A DNA stretch of 64,000 nucleotides from contig DASYVD010000105.1 of the NCBI GenBank assembly GCA_036000545.1, forward strand, positions 1 to 64,000. Reading direction: 5' to 3'. Both the position numbers and the translations under genes were made by a program. The stretch comes from DASYVD01 sp036000545 (GTDB taxonomy: Bacteria; Actinomycetota; UBA4738; CALAEC01). Below the pieces are notes generated by a model. The model saw nothing but the letters and a program-made list of their open reading frames with translations. It made no database searches and was not told the DNA's origin. The stretch's first letter is position 1. Each line of letters starts with the position of its first letter. Positions 29,873-38,676 of this stretch are shown piece by piece.

Positions 29873-30589
29873 TCAGCCCTCGATCCCGACGGCCGCGGGA
29901 AGATCCTCGAGAGAGGTGATCCGGTAACCCTCGGTGTCCGGGTACCTCCCCCGCCGGTCGATCAACACGGCGACCATCCCCACGTCTTCTGCCGCCTCGA
30001 TGTCGAAGAAGGGGTGGTCGCCGACGTAGACCGATTCCTCCGCGGCCACCCCCGCGCGCTCCAGGGCGATACGGAAGATCTCGGGGTCGGGCTTTTCCAC
30101 GCCCTCGATGCCGGAGATCACCCGGACGGGGAAGTAGTCGGTGACTCCGAGGGTCTCGAGGAGGCGCTCCAGCCACTCCTCGAAGTTCGAGATGACGCCG
30201 AGGCTCACCCCTGCATCCCGCAGGCGATCGAGAGTCGGCACTACGTCGGGATGGAGCCGATAGCTCCCGAGGTTGGAGAACGTCGTGTAGAGGCGGTCGA
30301 CCAAGCGGTCGTGATTGGCGGTCACCCCGACCTCTTCCAGGAACTCCCGGTACACGCCGTCCCAGAACGCCCGGGAGCGCTCCGGGGACGTGGACCATAG
30401 ACGCGCCTCCCCCGACTGAACGGTCTCCGTGAACTTCTTCGAGTACGCCGAGACCACGTGCTGGACCACCGCGGGGTCGACCACTACGTTCTCCTCCCGG
30501 AGCACCTCTGTGAAGAGCTCCGCGAACGAAGGATGGGGGTAGACGAGGGTCTCACCGGCATCGAAGAAGACGGCCTTGGCAGGAGCCAC
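29873..30589 (-). CDS. HAD superfamily hydrolase
   Basis: A 238-residue HAD phosphatase-like protein of the REG-2/HDHD3 type. Motif I is FFDAGETL (D10, with A11-G12 in place of the usual D-G), motif II SNF, motif III the Lys in EKPDPEIF, and motif IV GDHPFFD. A helical cap lies between motifs I and II. Position 12 after D10 is Gly, so the general acid Asp of typical HAD phosphatases (D+2) is missing, as in other DAGET members. Start is a GTG with TATCAT ending 6 nt upstream and no ribosome site. Confidence 0.88.
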   Translation of the reverse strand: MAPAKAVFFDAGETLVYPHPSFAELFTEVLREENVVVDPAVVQHVVSAYSKKFTETVQSGEARLWSTSPERSRAFWDGVYREFLEEVGVTANHDRLVDRLYTTFSNLGSYRLHPDVVPTLDRLRDAGVSLGVISNFEEWLERLLETLGVTDYFPVRVISGIEGVEKPDPEIFRIALERAGVAAEESVYVGDHPFFDIEAAEDVGMVAVLIDRRGRYPDTEGYRITSLEDLPAAVGIEG

Positions 30590-30613
30590 GGCGGGATGAT
30601 ATCGGCTGGGGCT

Positions 30614-31225
30614 TCAGCCGCCCGCCCGGGCGGATCGATCCTCGAGCTCCTCCCACAGCGAGTCGACCTGGCGCTCCAGATCCTGGAGGCTCCCGTCGTT
30701 CTTGAGGATCACGTCGGCGACCGCCGCCCTCTCCTCGGGGGAGGTCTGTGCGGCAATCCTCGCCCGCGCCTCCTCGGGATCTAGCCCGCGCTGTGCAGTG
30801 GCCCGAGCCACTTGGACATCGAGGGGGGCATCGACCACCACGACGAGGTCACACTCGCGATGGAATCCGGTCTCCACGATCAGTGGCGCGTCGAACACCA
30901 CCACGGAGTTGGTGCTCCGGTGACGCTCGAGCGTGTCGGCCAGCCCTCGCAAGACCTCGGGGTGCACGATGGACTCCAGGGCCCGCCTCTTGACGTCGTC
31001 GGCGAACACCCGCGCGGCGATCGCTCGCCGGTCCAGTCCGCCGTCGGGCATCAGGACCTCGTCCCCGAAGAGGTCGCACACCTGCTTGAATGCCGCGGTT
31101 CCCGGTTCGAGTGCTGTCCGGGCCAGGTCGTCGGCGTCGACGACCACAGCACCGCGGCGTGCCAGCATGGCAGCGACGGTGGACTTCCCTGTGCCGAGGC
31201 CTCCGGTCAGGCCGACGAGGAGCAT
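30614..31225 (-). CDS. coaE: Dephospho-CoA kinase
   Basis: A 203-residue kinase for the last step of coenzyme A synthesis. The P-loop is GLTGGLGTGKST (6-17), followed by VVDADDLAR and VVFDAPLIVETG, all family signatures. Length is typical for the single-domain form; some Actinomycetota carry a fused GrpB-like domain, which is absent. It starts 16 nt after rpsA, and rpsA-coaE adjacency is common in Actinomycetota. Confidence 0.95.
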   Translation of the reverse strand: MLLVGLTGGLGTGKSTVAAMLARRGAVVVDADDLARTALEPGTAAFKQVCDLFGDEVLMPDGGLDRRAIAARVFADDVKRRALESIVHPEVLRGLADTLERHRSTNSVVVFDAPLIVETGFHRECDLVVVVDAPLDVQVARATAQRGLDPEEARARIAAQTSPEERAAVADVILKNDGSLQDLERQVDSLWEELEDRSARAGG

Positions 31226-31241
31226 GGCCCTCGGTTTCCCG

Positions 31242-32648
31242 TCAGGAGCGGCCTTCGCGGCGCTTCAGGTCCTCGACGATGGACTCGAGAGAGACTTCCT
31301 CTTCCTCTCCCTCGGCGGGCGGCGCGGCCTCCTCGGCCGGCGCGGGCTCCTCGGCCGGCGTCTCCGGGGCTTGTTCGAGCTGCGCCGGGGGGGCGGGCCG
31401 CGCCCCCTCGACCTCCGGAGCCGACTCGGGCTCCGCGGGCGCTTCGGTCTCCGGTTCGACCTCGGCCTTGATCTCCGGCTCTCTGGTGACCTCGGCCTCA
31501 CCGACGCGCCGCATCGAGAGCGACACCCTGCGCCGCGCAACCTCGACCTCCACGACCCTCACCCGAACCCGCTGACCCACCTGAACGATCTGGTCGGCCG
31601 ACTCCACGTGCTCCTCGGCGAGCTCGCTGATGTGCACCAGTCCCTCGATCCCCTCGGCCACCCGGACGAACGCGCCGAAGGGAACGATCTTGGTCACCTC
31701 GCCCTCGATGATCTCCCCGGCGCTGTATCGGCGCTCGAACTCCTTCCAGGGGTCCTCCTGGGTTGCCTTCAACGAGAGCGAGACCCGCTCCCGGTCCAGT
31801 TCCACGTCCAGGACTTCGACCTCGACCTCATCGCCCACCTGGACGACCTCGCTGGGGTGCTCGACGTGGCGCCAGGACAGCTCGGAGACGTGCACCAGCC
31901 CGTCGACGCCGCCGAGGTCCACGAACGCTCCGAAGTTGACGATGGACGATACCTTCCCCGTCCGGCGGTCTCCCTTCGACAGGGACTCGAGGACACGCTT
32001 GCGGCTCTCGCTCTGGGACTCCTCCAGGAACGCCCGGCGAGAGAGCACGACATTGTTTCGATTCCGGTCGAGCTCGATGATCTTGCACTCGAGCTCCTGA
32101 CCCACGTACGGATGCAGGTCGCGAACCCTGCGGAGCTCGACCAACGAAGCGGGGAGGAATCCGCGCAACCCGATGTCCAGGATGAGCCCGCCCTTCACCA
32201 CCTCGATGACCGGGCCCTTGATGGTCCCCCCTTCCGCCATCACTTGCTCGATCCTGCTCCAGGCTCGCTCGTACTGGGCCCGCTTCTTGGAGAGGATGAG
32301 CCGCCCTTCCTTGTCCTCCTTCTGGAGGACCAGGGCCTCGATATCGTCGCCGACCTTGACCACTTCTCCCGGGTCGACGTCGTGACGGATGGAGAGCTCC
32401 TTTGCGGGGATCACGCCTTCGGACTTGTAGCCGATGTCGACGAGCACCTCGTCGCGGTCGATGCGCACCACCTTGCCGCTGACGAGGTCGCCATCATTGA
32501 AGTCACGAAGCGATGCCTCGAGGGCTTGAACGAGCTCCTCGGGTGTGTAGTCGTCCGCCTCCTGGTCTTGAAGGGCGGTCTTCTGTTCGTCTGCGATCTC
32601 GATCAGCTCCTTCTTCGCCCGCAGGGTCCCCTGGCCAGGCGGGTCCAC
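31242..32648 (-). CDS. rpsA: 30S ribosomal protein S1
   Basis: A 468-residue protein with four S1 (OB-fold) domains, beginning at FNDGDLVSGKVVRIDRDEVLVDIGYKSEG and repeating with GLVHVSELSW and GLVHISELAEEHVES. The last 90 residues are a Pro/Glu/Ala-rich tail, usual in Actinomycetota. The open frame reaches back to a TTG at 32756, but that is upstream of the promoter (TTGACG/TAAGAT), so I choose the GTG at 32646-32648; no clear ribosome site supports it and the N-terminus is uncertain by about 20 residues. coaE follows after 16 nt. Confidence 0.93.
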   Translation of the reverse strand: MDPPGQGTLRAKKELIEIADEQKTALQDQEADDYTPEELVQALEASLRDFNDGDLVSGKVVRIDRDEVLVDIGYKSEGVIPAKELSIRHDVDPGEVVKVGDDIEALVLQKEDKEGRLILSKKRAQYERAWSRIEQVMAEGGTIKGPVIEVVKGGLILDIGLRGFLPASLVELRRVRDLHPYVGQELECKIIELDRNRNNVVLSRRAFLEESQSESRKRVLESLSKGDRRTGKVSSIVNFGAFVDLGGVDGLVHVSELSWRHVEHPSEVVQVGDEVEVEVLDVELDRERVSLSLKATQEDPWKEFERRYSAGEIIEGEVTKIVPFGAFVRVAEGIEGLVHISELAEEHVESADQIVQVGQRVRVRVVEVEVARRRVSLSMRRVGEAEVTREPEIKAEVEPETEAPAEPESAPEVEGARPAPPAQLEQAPETPAEEPAPAEEAAPPAEGEEEEVSLESIVEDLKRREGRS

Positions 32649-32698
32649 CGCATGCGCAGAGGGGTCCGCCCGGCGGAGGGCCGTAGGAGCGTGTGCAA

Positions 32699-32728
32699 AT
32701 CTTAGGGGACCTTCGCAAGCAGCGTCAA
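32699..32728 (-). promoter_or_regulatory. Promoter of rpsA-coaE
   Basis: TTGACG (32723-32728) and TAAGAT (32699-32704) on the minus strand, 18 nt apart, close to the sigma-70/SigA consensus. Transcription would start near 32692, about 45 nt before the chosen rpsA GTG. It sets an upper limit on where rpsA can start. Confidence 0.75.
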
Positions 32729-32816
32729 CGGGAGTTTTGTCAGAGCCGGCAGCCAACTGGTCCGTTCGCCGTTCCGGTTTCGACCGCCACCGAGGGTAGG
32801 GTGAGCGACGTGGGAA

Positions 32817-32916
32817 GGGGTCCAGGGGGGCAGCAGCCCGCGAGGCGCAGCCGAGCGAGTTCGGCTGCTGAATCCCCCTGGGCGAAGCACCTCGCCGAAG
32901 GAAGAGGGGCTGAGGA
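32817..32916. repeat. Dispersed repeat element, copy A
   Basis: About 100 bp that recurs in inverted orientation at 43882-43984. Both copies begin GGGGTCCAGGGGGGCAGC and end with TGAGGA. Each copy can fold on itself, because CCAGGGGG near one side pairs with CCCCCTGG about 50 bp later, next to CAGCAGCC/GGCTGCTG. Copy A lies in the intergenic space between the rpsA promoter and the acyl-CoA-dehydrogenase-like gene. No ORF or transposase is present in it. Confidence 0.75.
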
Positions 32917-32935
32917 CGGTGATTAGGGAGGCAGG

Positions 32936-34111
32936 GTGACGGACGCGATGCAGCGCGCCGAGCGGGTGGCGGAGAAGCTCGGTTCGCGGGCGGCCCGATA
33001 CGACGCGGCCGCGGAGTTCCCCCAGGAGGATGTGGAAGACCTCCGGGCGGAGGGGCTCCTGGGGCTGATGGTGCCCACGGCTCTCGGCGGCATGGGCGCT
33101 GGGTTCGAGGAATACGTTCGGGTCGCCATGGCCCTGGCCCGAGCCAGTGGATCCACGGCCCTGCTCTTCAACATGCACGCCTCGGTGACCGGTGGGCTGG
33201 CCTCCATCCCCGACGAGATGGCTCTGGCCCTCGGCTCCCCGGAGTCTTTCTTTGCCACCCGCGACAGCGTGCTTCGCGCCGCCGCCGAGGGAAGCGCCTA
33301 CGGGGTGGCCATCAGCGAGCCGGAGGTCGGCTCCCGCTTTTCCGCCCTGCGGGCCACCTACGAGCCAGAGGGAGAGGGTTTCCGGATCCGAGGGAACAAA
33401 TCGGCGGTCTCCGGCGCCGGATACCTGGACGCCTATCTGGTGGCCGCCCGGCGCGCCGGTGGTAACGACTCCGTCATCTCCTACTTCCTGGTTCCGGAGG
33501 GTCCCGGGCTCTCCGTCGAGCGAACGTGGGACCCTCTCGGGATGCGGGCCACGGCAAGCAACGCGCTCACCATCGATGCGCACGTTCCCGGCGAGGCCCT
33601 GTTGGGCGGGGTCGAGGGTCTCGTCTTGCCACTGGCTCACGGGATGCCCCAATGGTTGGTGGCCTCCTACGCGGCCGTGTACGTAGGTCTCGCCCAGGGC
33701 GCTGTCGACGAGGCGGTCGCCTACATCCGCCGCAGGAGCGTGGCCGGAGAGCGAGGAGGGCTGGCGCGGCTTGCGTCGGTTCGGGCGCGGGTGGGGAGGG
33801 CGGAGGCAGACGTCAGTGCGGCCCGACTCACCTTGGAGCACGCCGCCCGGCTGGTGGAGCTCCAGCCGGGAGAGCCCGAGACGAACCGATGGGTCTACCG
33901 AGCCAAGCTCCTGGCCGGGGAAGGGGCGATGCGCGCGGCTGCGAGCCTCGCGGAGGCCTGCGGCCTCGGGGCCCTCCAGCGCGGTTCGCCGCTCGAGCGC
34001 ATCTTCCGCGACGCCCGAAGCGGCTCCATCATGCCGCCTCCCAGCGACGTGAGCGCCGAGTTCCTCGGGGCGGCCGCACTGGGCGTGGAGGACGAGGTGC
34101 GGCCGTGGTAG
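32936..34111 (+). CDS. Acyl-CoA dehydrogenase family flavoprotein
   Basis: A 391-residue protein with the ACAD fold: N-terminal helices, a flavin-binding middle domain (YGVAISEPEVGSRFSALRATYE) and the C-terminal helical domain ending SPLERIFRDARSG. Where acyl-CoA dehydrogenases carry IYEGT with the catalytic Glu, this protein has IMPPP (365-369), so the usual base is missing; it may be a different oxidase or hydroxylase of the superfamily. The GTG start has GGGAGG 4 nt upstream. Its last codons overlap the type III PKS gene by 7 nt, so the two are made together. Confidence 0.88.
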   Translation: MTDAMQRAERVAEKLGSRAARYDAAAEFPQEDVEDLRAEGLLGLMVPTALGGMGAGFEEYVRVAMALARASGSTALLFNMHASVTGGLASIPDEMALALGSPESFFATRDSVLRAAAEGSAYGVAISEPEVGSRFSALRATYEPEGEGFRIRGNKSAVSGAGYLDAYLVAARRAGGNDSVISYFLVPEGPGLSVERTWDPLGMRATASNALTIDAHVPGEALLGGVEGLVLPLAHGMPQWLVASYAAVYVGLAQGAVDEAVAYIRRRSVAGERGGLARLASVRARVGRAEADVSAARLTLEHAARLVELQPGEPETNRWVYRAKLLAGEGAMRAAASLAEACGLGALQRGSPLERIFRDARSGSIMPPPSDVSAEFLGAAALGVEDEVRPW

Positions 34112-35148
34112 CCGCGGCGGTGGCCGGCCTGGGATCGGCCTTCCCCGGAAAGGTATCCCAGGACCAGCTCTGGGAGGATTTCTTCGAACAGCACCACCGA
34201 GGCAGTCGTGGAGCGGGGCTGATCTGGCGGAGATCGGGGGTTCGGTCCCGACACGGCGTGGCGATCCCTCCCGGCGAGGACGTGAGCGACTGGGGAACGG
34301 AAGCGCGGATGCGGCGGTTCCACAGGGATGCCCGGGCGATGGCCAGAGAAGCGGTGGGCGCCTGCCTGAGCGACGCGTCGCTGGAACCGAGCCAGGTCGG
34401 CCTGCTCGCCCTGGTCACGTGCACCGGGTACACGGCACCGGGGATCGACGTCCAGGTGGCCCGGGACCTCGGGATGGGAGACGACGTCCACCGCCTGCTG
34501 GTGGGGCACATGGGTTGCCATGCGGCGGTCCCCGCCCTGGCCACAGTGGCCGACGCGTCCTCGGCCCGCGGCCTGGTGAGCGTGGTGGCCTGCGTCGAGC
34601 TGTGCAGCCTGCACCTGCAACCTCCCACGACCGACCTCGCCCAGGTCACGGCGAACGCCCTCTTCGCGGACGCCGCCGCCGCGGCCGTCGTGGTGCCGGA
34701 GGGTCGGGGGCTGGGCTTCCTCGACGTCGCGTCCCGGACCGACCCAGATCTGGGCTTCCTGATGACCTGGGACCTGACGGACAAGGGCTTCCGGATGGGC
34801 CTCTCCCCGGAGCTGCCTGGGGCCCTGGGCGGACACGTGGAAACGGTCGTCGGAAAGCTGCTGGCGGGCCACGGGCTGATGCCCCAGGACGTGGCGGCCT
34901 GGGCGGTGCATCCGGGGGGACCACGGGTCCTCGACGTGGTGGCCGATCGGCTGCGGCTTTCCGACGACGATCTGGCCGAGTCGACGGAGGTCCTCCGTGA
35001 TCGGGGGAACTGTTCGTCGGCCACCGTCCTGCTGGTGCTGGAGCGGATCGAGCGGGCGCGCAAGCTATCCGACGGCGATCACGTGGTCTGTCTGACCTTC
35101 GGCCCGGGACTGACCCTTTCCGCGGCCCTCCTGCGGAAGTCGCGCTGA
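34105..35148 (+). CDS. Type III polyketide synthase (chalcone synthase-like)
   Basis: A 347-residue ketosynthase-only enzyme. The catalytic triad is C138 (GHMGCHAA), H269 (AVHPGGPRV) and N302 (GNCSSATV), with spacing close to plant and bacterial type III PKS; the C-terminal TFGPGLT matches the CHS GFGPG signature. It would condense an acyl-CoA starter with malonyl-CoA units to give a pyrone, resorcinol or similar product; which one cannot be told. The GTG at 34105-34107 overlaps the end of the ACAD-like gene. It is convergent with polA. Confidence 0.9.
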   Translation: MVAAAVAGLGSAFPGKVSQDQLWEDFFEQHHRGSRGAGLIWRRSGVRSRHGVAIPPGEDVSDWGTEARMRRFHRDARAMAREAVGACLSDASLEPSQVGLLALVTCTGYTAPGIDVQVARDLGMGDDVHRLLVGHMGCHAAVPALATVADASSARGLVSVVACVELCSLHLQPPTTDLAQVTANALFADAAAAAVVVPEGRGLGFLDVASRTDPDLGFLMTWDLTDKGFRMGLSPELPGALGGHVETVVGKLLAGHGLMPQDVAAWAVHPGGPRVLDVVADRLRLSDDDLAESTEVLRDRGNCSSATVLLVLERIERARKLSDGDHVVCLTFGPGLTLSAALLRKSR

Positions 35149-35172
35149 TCCGGCCTGCGCGTCGTGCCGCGC

Positions 35173-37851
35173 TCAGTGTCCGGCGGGGGCGGCGTCCGCC
35201 CAGTCCTTCCCCCAGCCAACCTCCACCCGGAGCGGGACTGTCATCTCGTAGGCGTGCTCCATCTCAGAGCGGACCGCGCCGGCGACCTGCTCGACGGCCT
35301 CTCCGTCCACCTCGAGCACCAGCTCGTCGTGCACGGTCAAGAGAAGCTCGGCAGGGAGCGACTCCACCGCGGTCCCCACACGGATCATCGCCAGCTTGAG
35401 GATGTCCGCCGCGGAGCCCTGGATGGGTGCGTTGAGGGCCATCCGCCGGCCGAGGTCTCGGATCCGAGGGTTTGGGTGTTGAAGCTCTGGGAGATACCGG
35501 CGGCGACCCAGGATCGTAGCGGTGAAGCCTTCCGCGGCCGCCATGCCGACCTGGCGCTCGAGGAACTCTCGCACTCGGGGAAACCCCGCGAAATACGCGT
35601 CGATGAATGCCTGGGCCTCGTCGGGGGGGATCCCAAGGCGCTGGGCCAGTCCGTACGCGTTCATGCCGTACGCCAGTCCGTAATTGACCATCTTGGCGAA
35701 CCGCCGCATCTCCGGATCAACCTGATCGATCGGTAGCCGATACACCTTCGCTGCTGTGACCGCGTGGATGTCCTGGTCGGAGGCGAAGGCATCCGCCAGC
35801 CCCTCATCTCCGGAGAGGTGCGCCAGCACCCGCAGCTCGATCTGGGAGTAGTCGGCGACCAACAGGAGGCGATCCGGCGACCCCGGCACGAACGCCTTGC
35901 GGATCTGTCGCCCCAGCTCCCCGCGGACCGGGATGTTCTGGAGGTTCGGGTTCACGGAGGACAACCGCCCCGTGGCCGCCGCGACCTGGTTGAAGGTGGT
36001 GCGGAGCCGTCCGTCCTCCGGGCTGACCAGCGGAGGCAGCGCGTCGAGGTACGTCGACTTGAGCTTCGACAGCTCCCGGTAGCGGATCAGGGCGTCGACG
36101 ATCGGGTGATGGTCGCGGAGCTTCTCGAGGACGTCGGCTTCCGTCGAGGGCGCCCGGCCTTTCATGGTTCGCTTCAAGATCGGGAGACGGAGCTTCTCGT
36201 AGAGGATCACGCCGAGCTGCGGGGGGGAGCCGATGTTGAACTCCTCTCCGGCGTGCGTGTAGATCTCCTCCTCCAGCGTCCGCATGCGGTCGCCAACCTC
36301 CTCCGACATCTGACGGAGGTACTCCACGTCGAGGGCGACTCCGGCGGCCTGCATCCGGGCAAGCACGGTAGCCAGGGGAAGCTCCACGTCCTCAAGCAGG
36401 CTCCGCACTCCTTCCCGCTGGACGCGATCCAGGAGCACCGGGGCGAGGAGAGCGACCGCCGCGGCTTCGGTGGCCGTGGCCCTCCACGTCTCGCCCTCCC
36501 CCTCGGTCCCTTCGATGGCCAGCTGAGCCTGTCCGCCGTCGTCCTCCTCGACCGATCCCGCGGTCATCAGGTCGGTCCCCAGGTACCGGCGGGTCAGCTC
36601 CGACAGCGGATAGGCGGCTTCTCCCGGCTCCAACAGATAGGCGGCCAGCAGGGTGTCGAGGGTCACCCCGTCGACGACCACCCCGAGACGACGCGCGGCG
36701 GCCTGGAGCTCCTTGGCGTCGTGGACCCACTTCGGCCGGCCCGGGTCGGCCAGCCAGGCTCGTGCGGCTTCCGGAAAGGCCCCGTCGAGCGGAAGGTACG
36801 CGGCTTGCCCGCCGCCGGGTGAGACCGCCAGCCCGACCGCACGGGTCCCCTCGGAAACGAGAGCTGCACCGCGAGGAGCGTCTCCGGCGAGCAGGGTTTG
36901 CAGGTCTCGATCCACCGCCAGCTCCAGCTCCAGCTCGGCCGCTTCCACCTGCGGCTTCGTGACCCCGATCTCCTCCAGCCGTTCCAGGAGGCTCCGGAAC
37001 TCCAGCGAGTTGAACAGGCGCCTCACGGCGTCGGGGTCCCACTCCCCCATCACGCAGTCGTCCACATCCAGAGGAAGGTCGAGGTCCGTCTCGAGGCGGG
37101 CAAGGTCCTTGTTCACCGAGAGCTGATCCGCGGCGGTCTGGATGCCGGTCCGCAGCTTCGGGGAGAGCTCGCCGGCGTGGCTGACCACGTCCTCGACGCT
37201 CCCGTACTGCTGGACCAGCCGCGACGCCGTCTTCTCCCCCACCCCGGGGATGCCCGGGATGTTGTCGGATGGATCCCCCTTGAGAGCCACGTAATCGAGG
37301 TACTTCTCCGGCGGAAGGCCGAATCGCTTCTCGACCGCCTCCCGGTCGTACATCACGATGTCCGAGATCCCCTTGCGGTTGAACATTACCCGGATGCCGT
37401 CCCCGACGAGCTGGAAGAAGTCACGGTCGGCGGTGACCACCACCGCCTCCAGCCCCCTGACCGCCGCCCGCACGGCGAGCGTGGCGATGGCGTCATCGGC
37501 CTCGTGTCCCTCGATCTCGACGATGGGGACTCGCAGCGTCTCCAGCACCTCTCGGATGAGGGGAAGCTGCTGGCGGAACTCGTCGGGAGCCTCCGTACGC
37601 TGAGCCTTGTAGTCGGCGTACTTCTCCAGACGGACGGTCGGCGCCCCCTTGTCGAAGGCCACCGCGATGAGCTCCGGTCGCTCCTCGGCCAGGAGCTTGA
37701 TGAGCATGGAGGTGAAGCCGTACACGGCGTTGGTTACCTGGCCAGTGCTCGTGGCGAGCGTCGTGGGCAGGGCGAAGAAGGCTCGGAAGGACAGGCTGTG
37801 TCCGTCGAGGAGGAAGATCCGCTTGCGCTCAGGCGCCCTCGAGCTCGGCAT
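35173..37851 (-). CDS. polA: DNA polymerase I
   Basis: An 892-residue repair and primer-removal polymerase. Residues 1-about 270 are the 5'-3' exonuclease (LLDGHSLSFRAFFALP, VVVTADRDFFQLV, DYVALKGDPSDNIPGIPGVGEKTA). The middle 3'-5' exonuclease fold lacks the DxE metal site, so proofreading is probably lost. The polymerase domain has motif A DYSQIELRVLAHLS, the O-helix RRFAKMVNYGLAYG and motif C TVHDELVLE. The O-helix carries Tyr where E. coli has Phe762, a change known to relax discrimination against dideoxynucleotides. A TACAAT box lies 28 nt before the ATG. Confidence 0.97.
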   Translation of the reverse strand: MPSSRAPERKRIFLLDGHSLSFRAFFALPTTLATSTGQVTNAVYGFTSMLIKLLAEERPELIAVAFDKGAPTVRLEKYADYKAQRTEAPDEFRQQLPLIREVLETLRVPIVEIEGHEADDAIATLAVRAAVRGLEAVVVTADRDFFQLVGDGIRVMFNRKGISDIVMYDREAVEKRFGLPPEKYLDYVALKGDPSDNIPGIPGVGEKTASRLVQQYGSVEDVVSHAGELSPKLRTGIQTAADQLSVNKDLARLETDLDLPLDVDDCVMGEWDPDAVRRLFNSLEFRSLLERLEEIGVTKPQVEAAELELELAVDRDLQTLLAGDAPRGAALVSEGTRAVGLAVSPGGGQAAYLPLDGAFPEAARAWLADPGRPKWVHDAKELQAAARRLGVVVDGVTLDTLLAAYLLEPGEAAYPLSELTRRYLGTDLMTAGSVEEDDGGQAQLAIEGTEGEGETWRATATEAAAVALLAPVLLDRVQREGVRSLLEDVELPLATVLARMQAAGVALDVEYLRQMSEEVGDRMRTLEEEIYTHAGEEFNIGSPPQLGVILYEKLRLPILKRTMKGRAPSTEADVLEKLRDHHPIVDALIRYRELSKLKSTYLDALPPLVSPEDGRLRTTFNQVAAATGRLSSVNPNLQNIPVRGELGRQIRKAFVPGSPDRLLLVADYSQIELRVLAHLSGDEGLADAFASDQDIHAVTAAKVYRLPIDQVDPEMRRFAKMVNYGLAYGMNAYGLAQRLGIPPDEAQAFIDAYFAGFPRVREFLERQVGMAAAEGFTATILGRRRYLPELQHPNPRIRDLGRRMALNAPIQGSAADILKLAMIRVGTAVESLPAELLLTVHDELVLEVDGEAVEQVAGAVRSEMEHAYEMTVPLRVEVGWGKDWADAAPAGH

Positions 37852-37895
37852 GTTCGGGACGGCCGGTGCCGTCTCGCCGATTGTAGACTCACGCC

Positions 37896-38594
37896 ATGGC
37901 CGCGACCGCCAACGACCTTCCCCTCCCCGAGTATCTCGAAGCCCTGTACGAGATGCAGGAGGAGGGCATCCCCACCCACCAGGCTCGGCTGGCCGAGTGG
38001 TTGGGTGTCTCGGCGGCCTCCGTCTCGGAGGCGATCAAGCGGCTGACACAACGGGGGCTGGTCCGGACAGGAGACGATCGCAAGGTCGGGTTCACCCCAG
38101 AGGGACAAGCCGCCGCCCAAACCCTGGTACGACGCCACCGCCTGGCCGAGCGCTTCCTGGTGGAGGTGGTGAAGCTGCCGTGGCACCTTGCCCACGAGGA
38201 GGCAACACGGTGGGGTCGGGCGATCTCCGACGCGGTCGAGGAGCGGATGGTGGAGCTCCTCGGGGACCCGGGCACGTGCGTACACGGGAACCCCATACCC
38301 GGCTCACGAAACGCACCGGATCAGCGGGCCCTGCGTCCTCTCAATGAGATGAGCTCGGGGGATCGGGTGGTCTTGGAGCGTCTCACGGAGGACCTCGAGC
38401 TGGACCTCTCGATCATGCGGTTCTTCGAGGAAAGCGGGCTGATGCCGGGGTCGGACATCGACGTGGTGGGAGTGGCCCCCGACGGGACCATGACCCTCTC
38501 GATCCGGGGGGAAAACGTGGGACTCGGGTCGCACCTCACCGACAATCTGTGGGTCCGGCAAGCCTCAGCCGCCGCTGCCGAGACCTCCGTTTGA
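37896..38594 (+). CDS. DtxR/IdeR family metal-dependent transcriptional regulator
   Basis: A 232-residue regulator. The N-terminal winged helix (YLEALYEMQEEGIPTHQARLAEWLGVSAASVSEAIKRLTQRGLV) is followed by the dimer and metal domain (HRLAERFLVEVVKLPWHLAHEEA), where H, E and C (CVHGNPIPG) are metal ligands, and a C-terminal SH3/FeoA-like domain. It represses iron or manganese uptake when metal is bound. Its likely target is the next gene, whose promoter carries a palindromic IdeR-type box. TAGACT ends 6 nt before the ATG, so its mRNA is probably leaderless. Whether it senses Fe or Mn cannot be told. Confidence 0.92.
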   Translation: MAATANDLPLPEYLEALYEMQEEGIPTHQARLAEWLGVSAASVSEAIKRLTQRGLVRTGDDRKVGFTPEGQAAAQTLVRRHRLAERFLVEVVKLPWHLAHEEATRWGRAISDAVEERMVELLGDPGTCVHGNPIPGSRNAPDQRALRPLNEMSSGDRVVLERLTEDLELDLSIMRFFEESGLMPGSDIDVVGVAPDGTMTLSIRGENVGLGSHLTDNLWVRQASAAAAETSV

Positions 38595-38620
38595 CGCAAA
38601 TCCGATCTCCTGGATAGTAT
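38591..38620 (+). promoter_or_regulatory. Promoter of the FTR1 iron permease gene
   Basis: TTGACG (38591-38596) and TAGTAT (38615-38620), 18 nt apart. The -35 overlaps the last codon and stop of the DtxR gene. Transcription should start near 38627, upstream of the operator at 38643-38658. Confidence 0.7.
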
Positions 38621-38642
38621 TTCGGATAGTCGTACGTCATTG

Positions 38643-38658
38643 GTTAGGTATGCCTAAC
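38643..38658. promoter_or_regulatory. DtxR/IdeR operator upstream of FTR1
   Basis: GTTAGG-TATG-CCTAAC, a perfect inverted repeat that matches the core of the DtxR/IdeR box TWAGGTWAGSCTWACCTWA. It lies just downstream of the promoter and 18 nt before the FTR1 start codon, where a bound repressor would block transcription. The adjacent DtxR-family gene is the likely repressor. Confidence 0.85.
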
Positions 38659-38676
38659 ATCTAACGGGGGAGGCAG

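Noticed and set aside
32648..32756. Extending rpsA to the TTG at 32756
   Set aside because: That codon lies upstream of the TTGACG/TAAGAT promoter, so it would not be transcribed from it, and the added residues resemble no S1 N-terminus.
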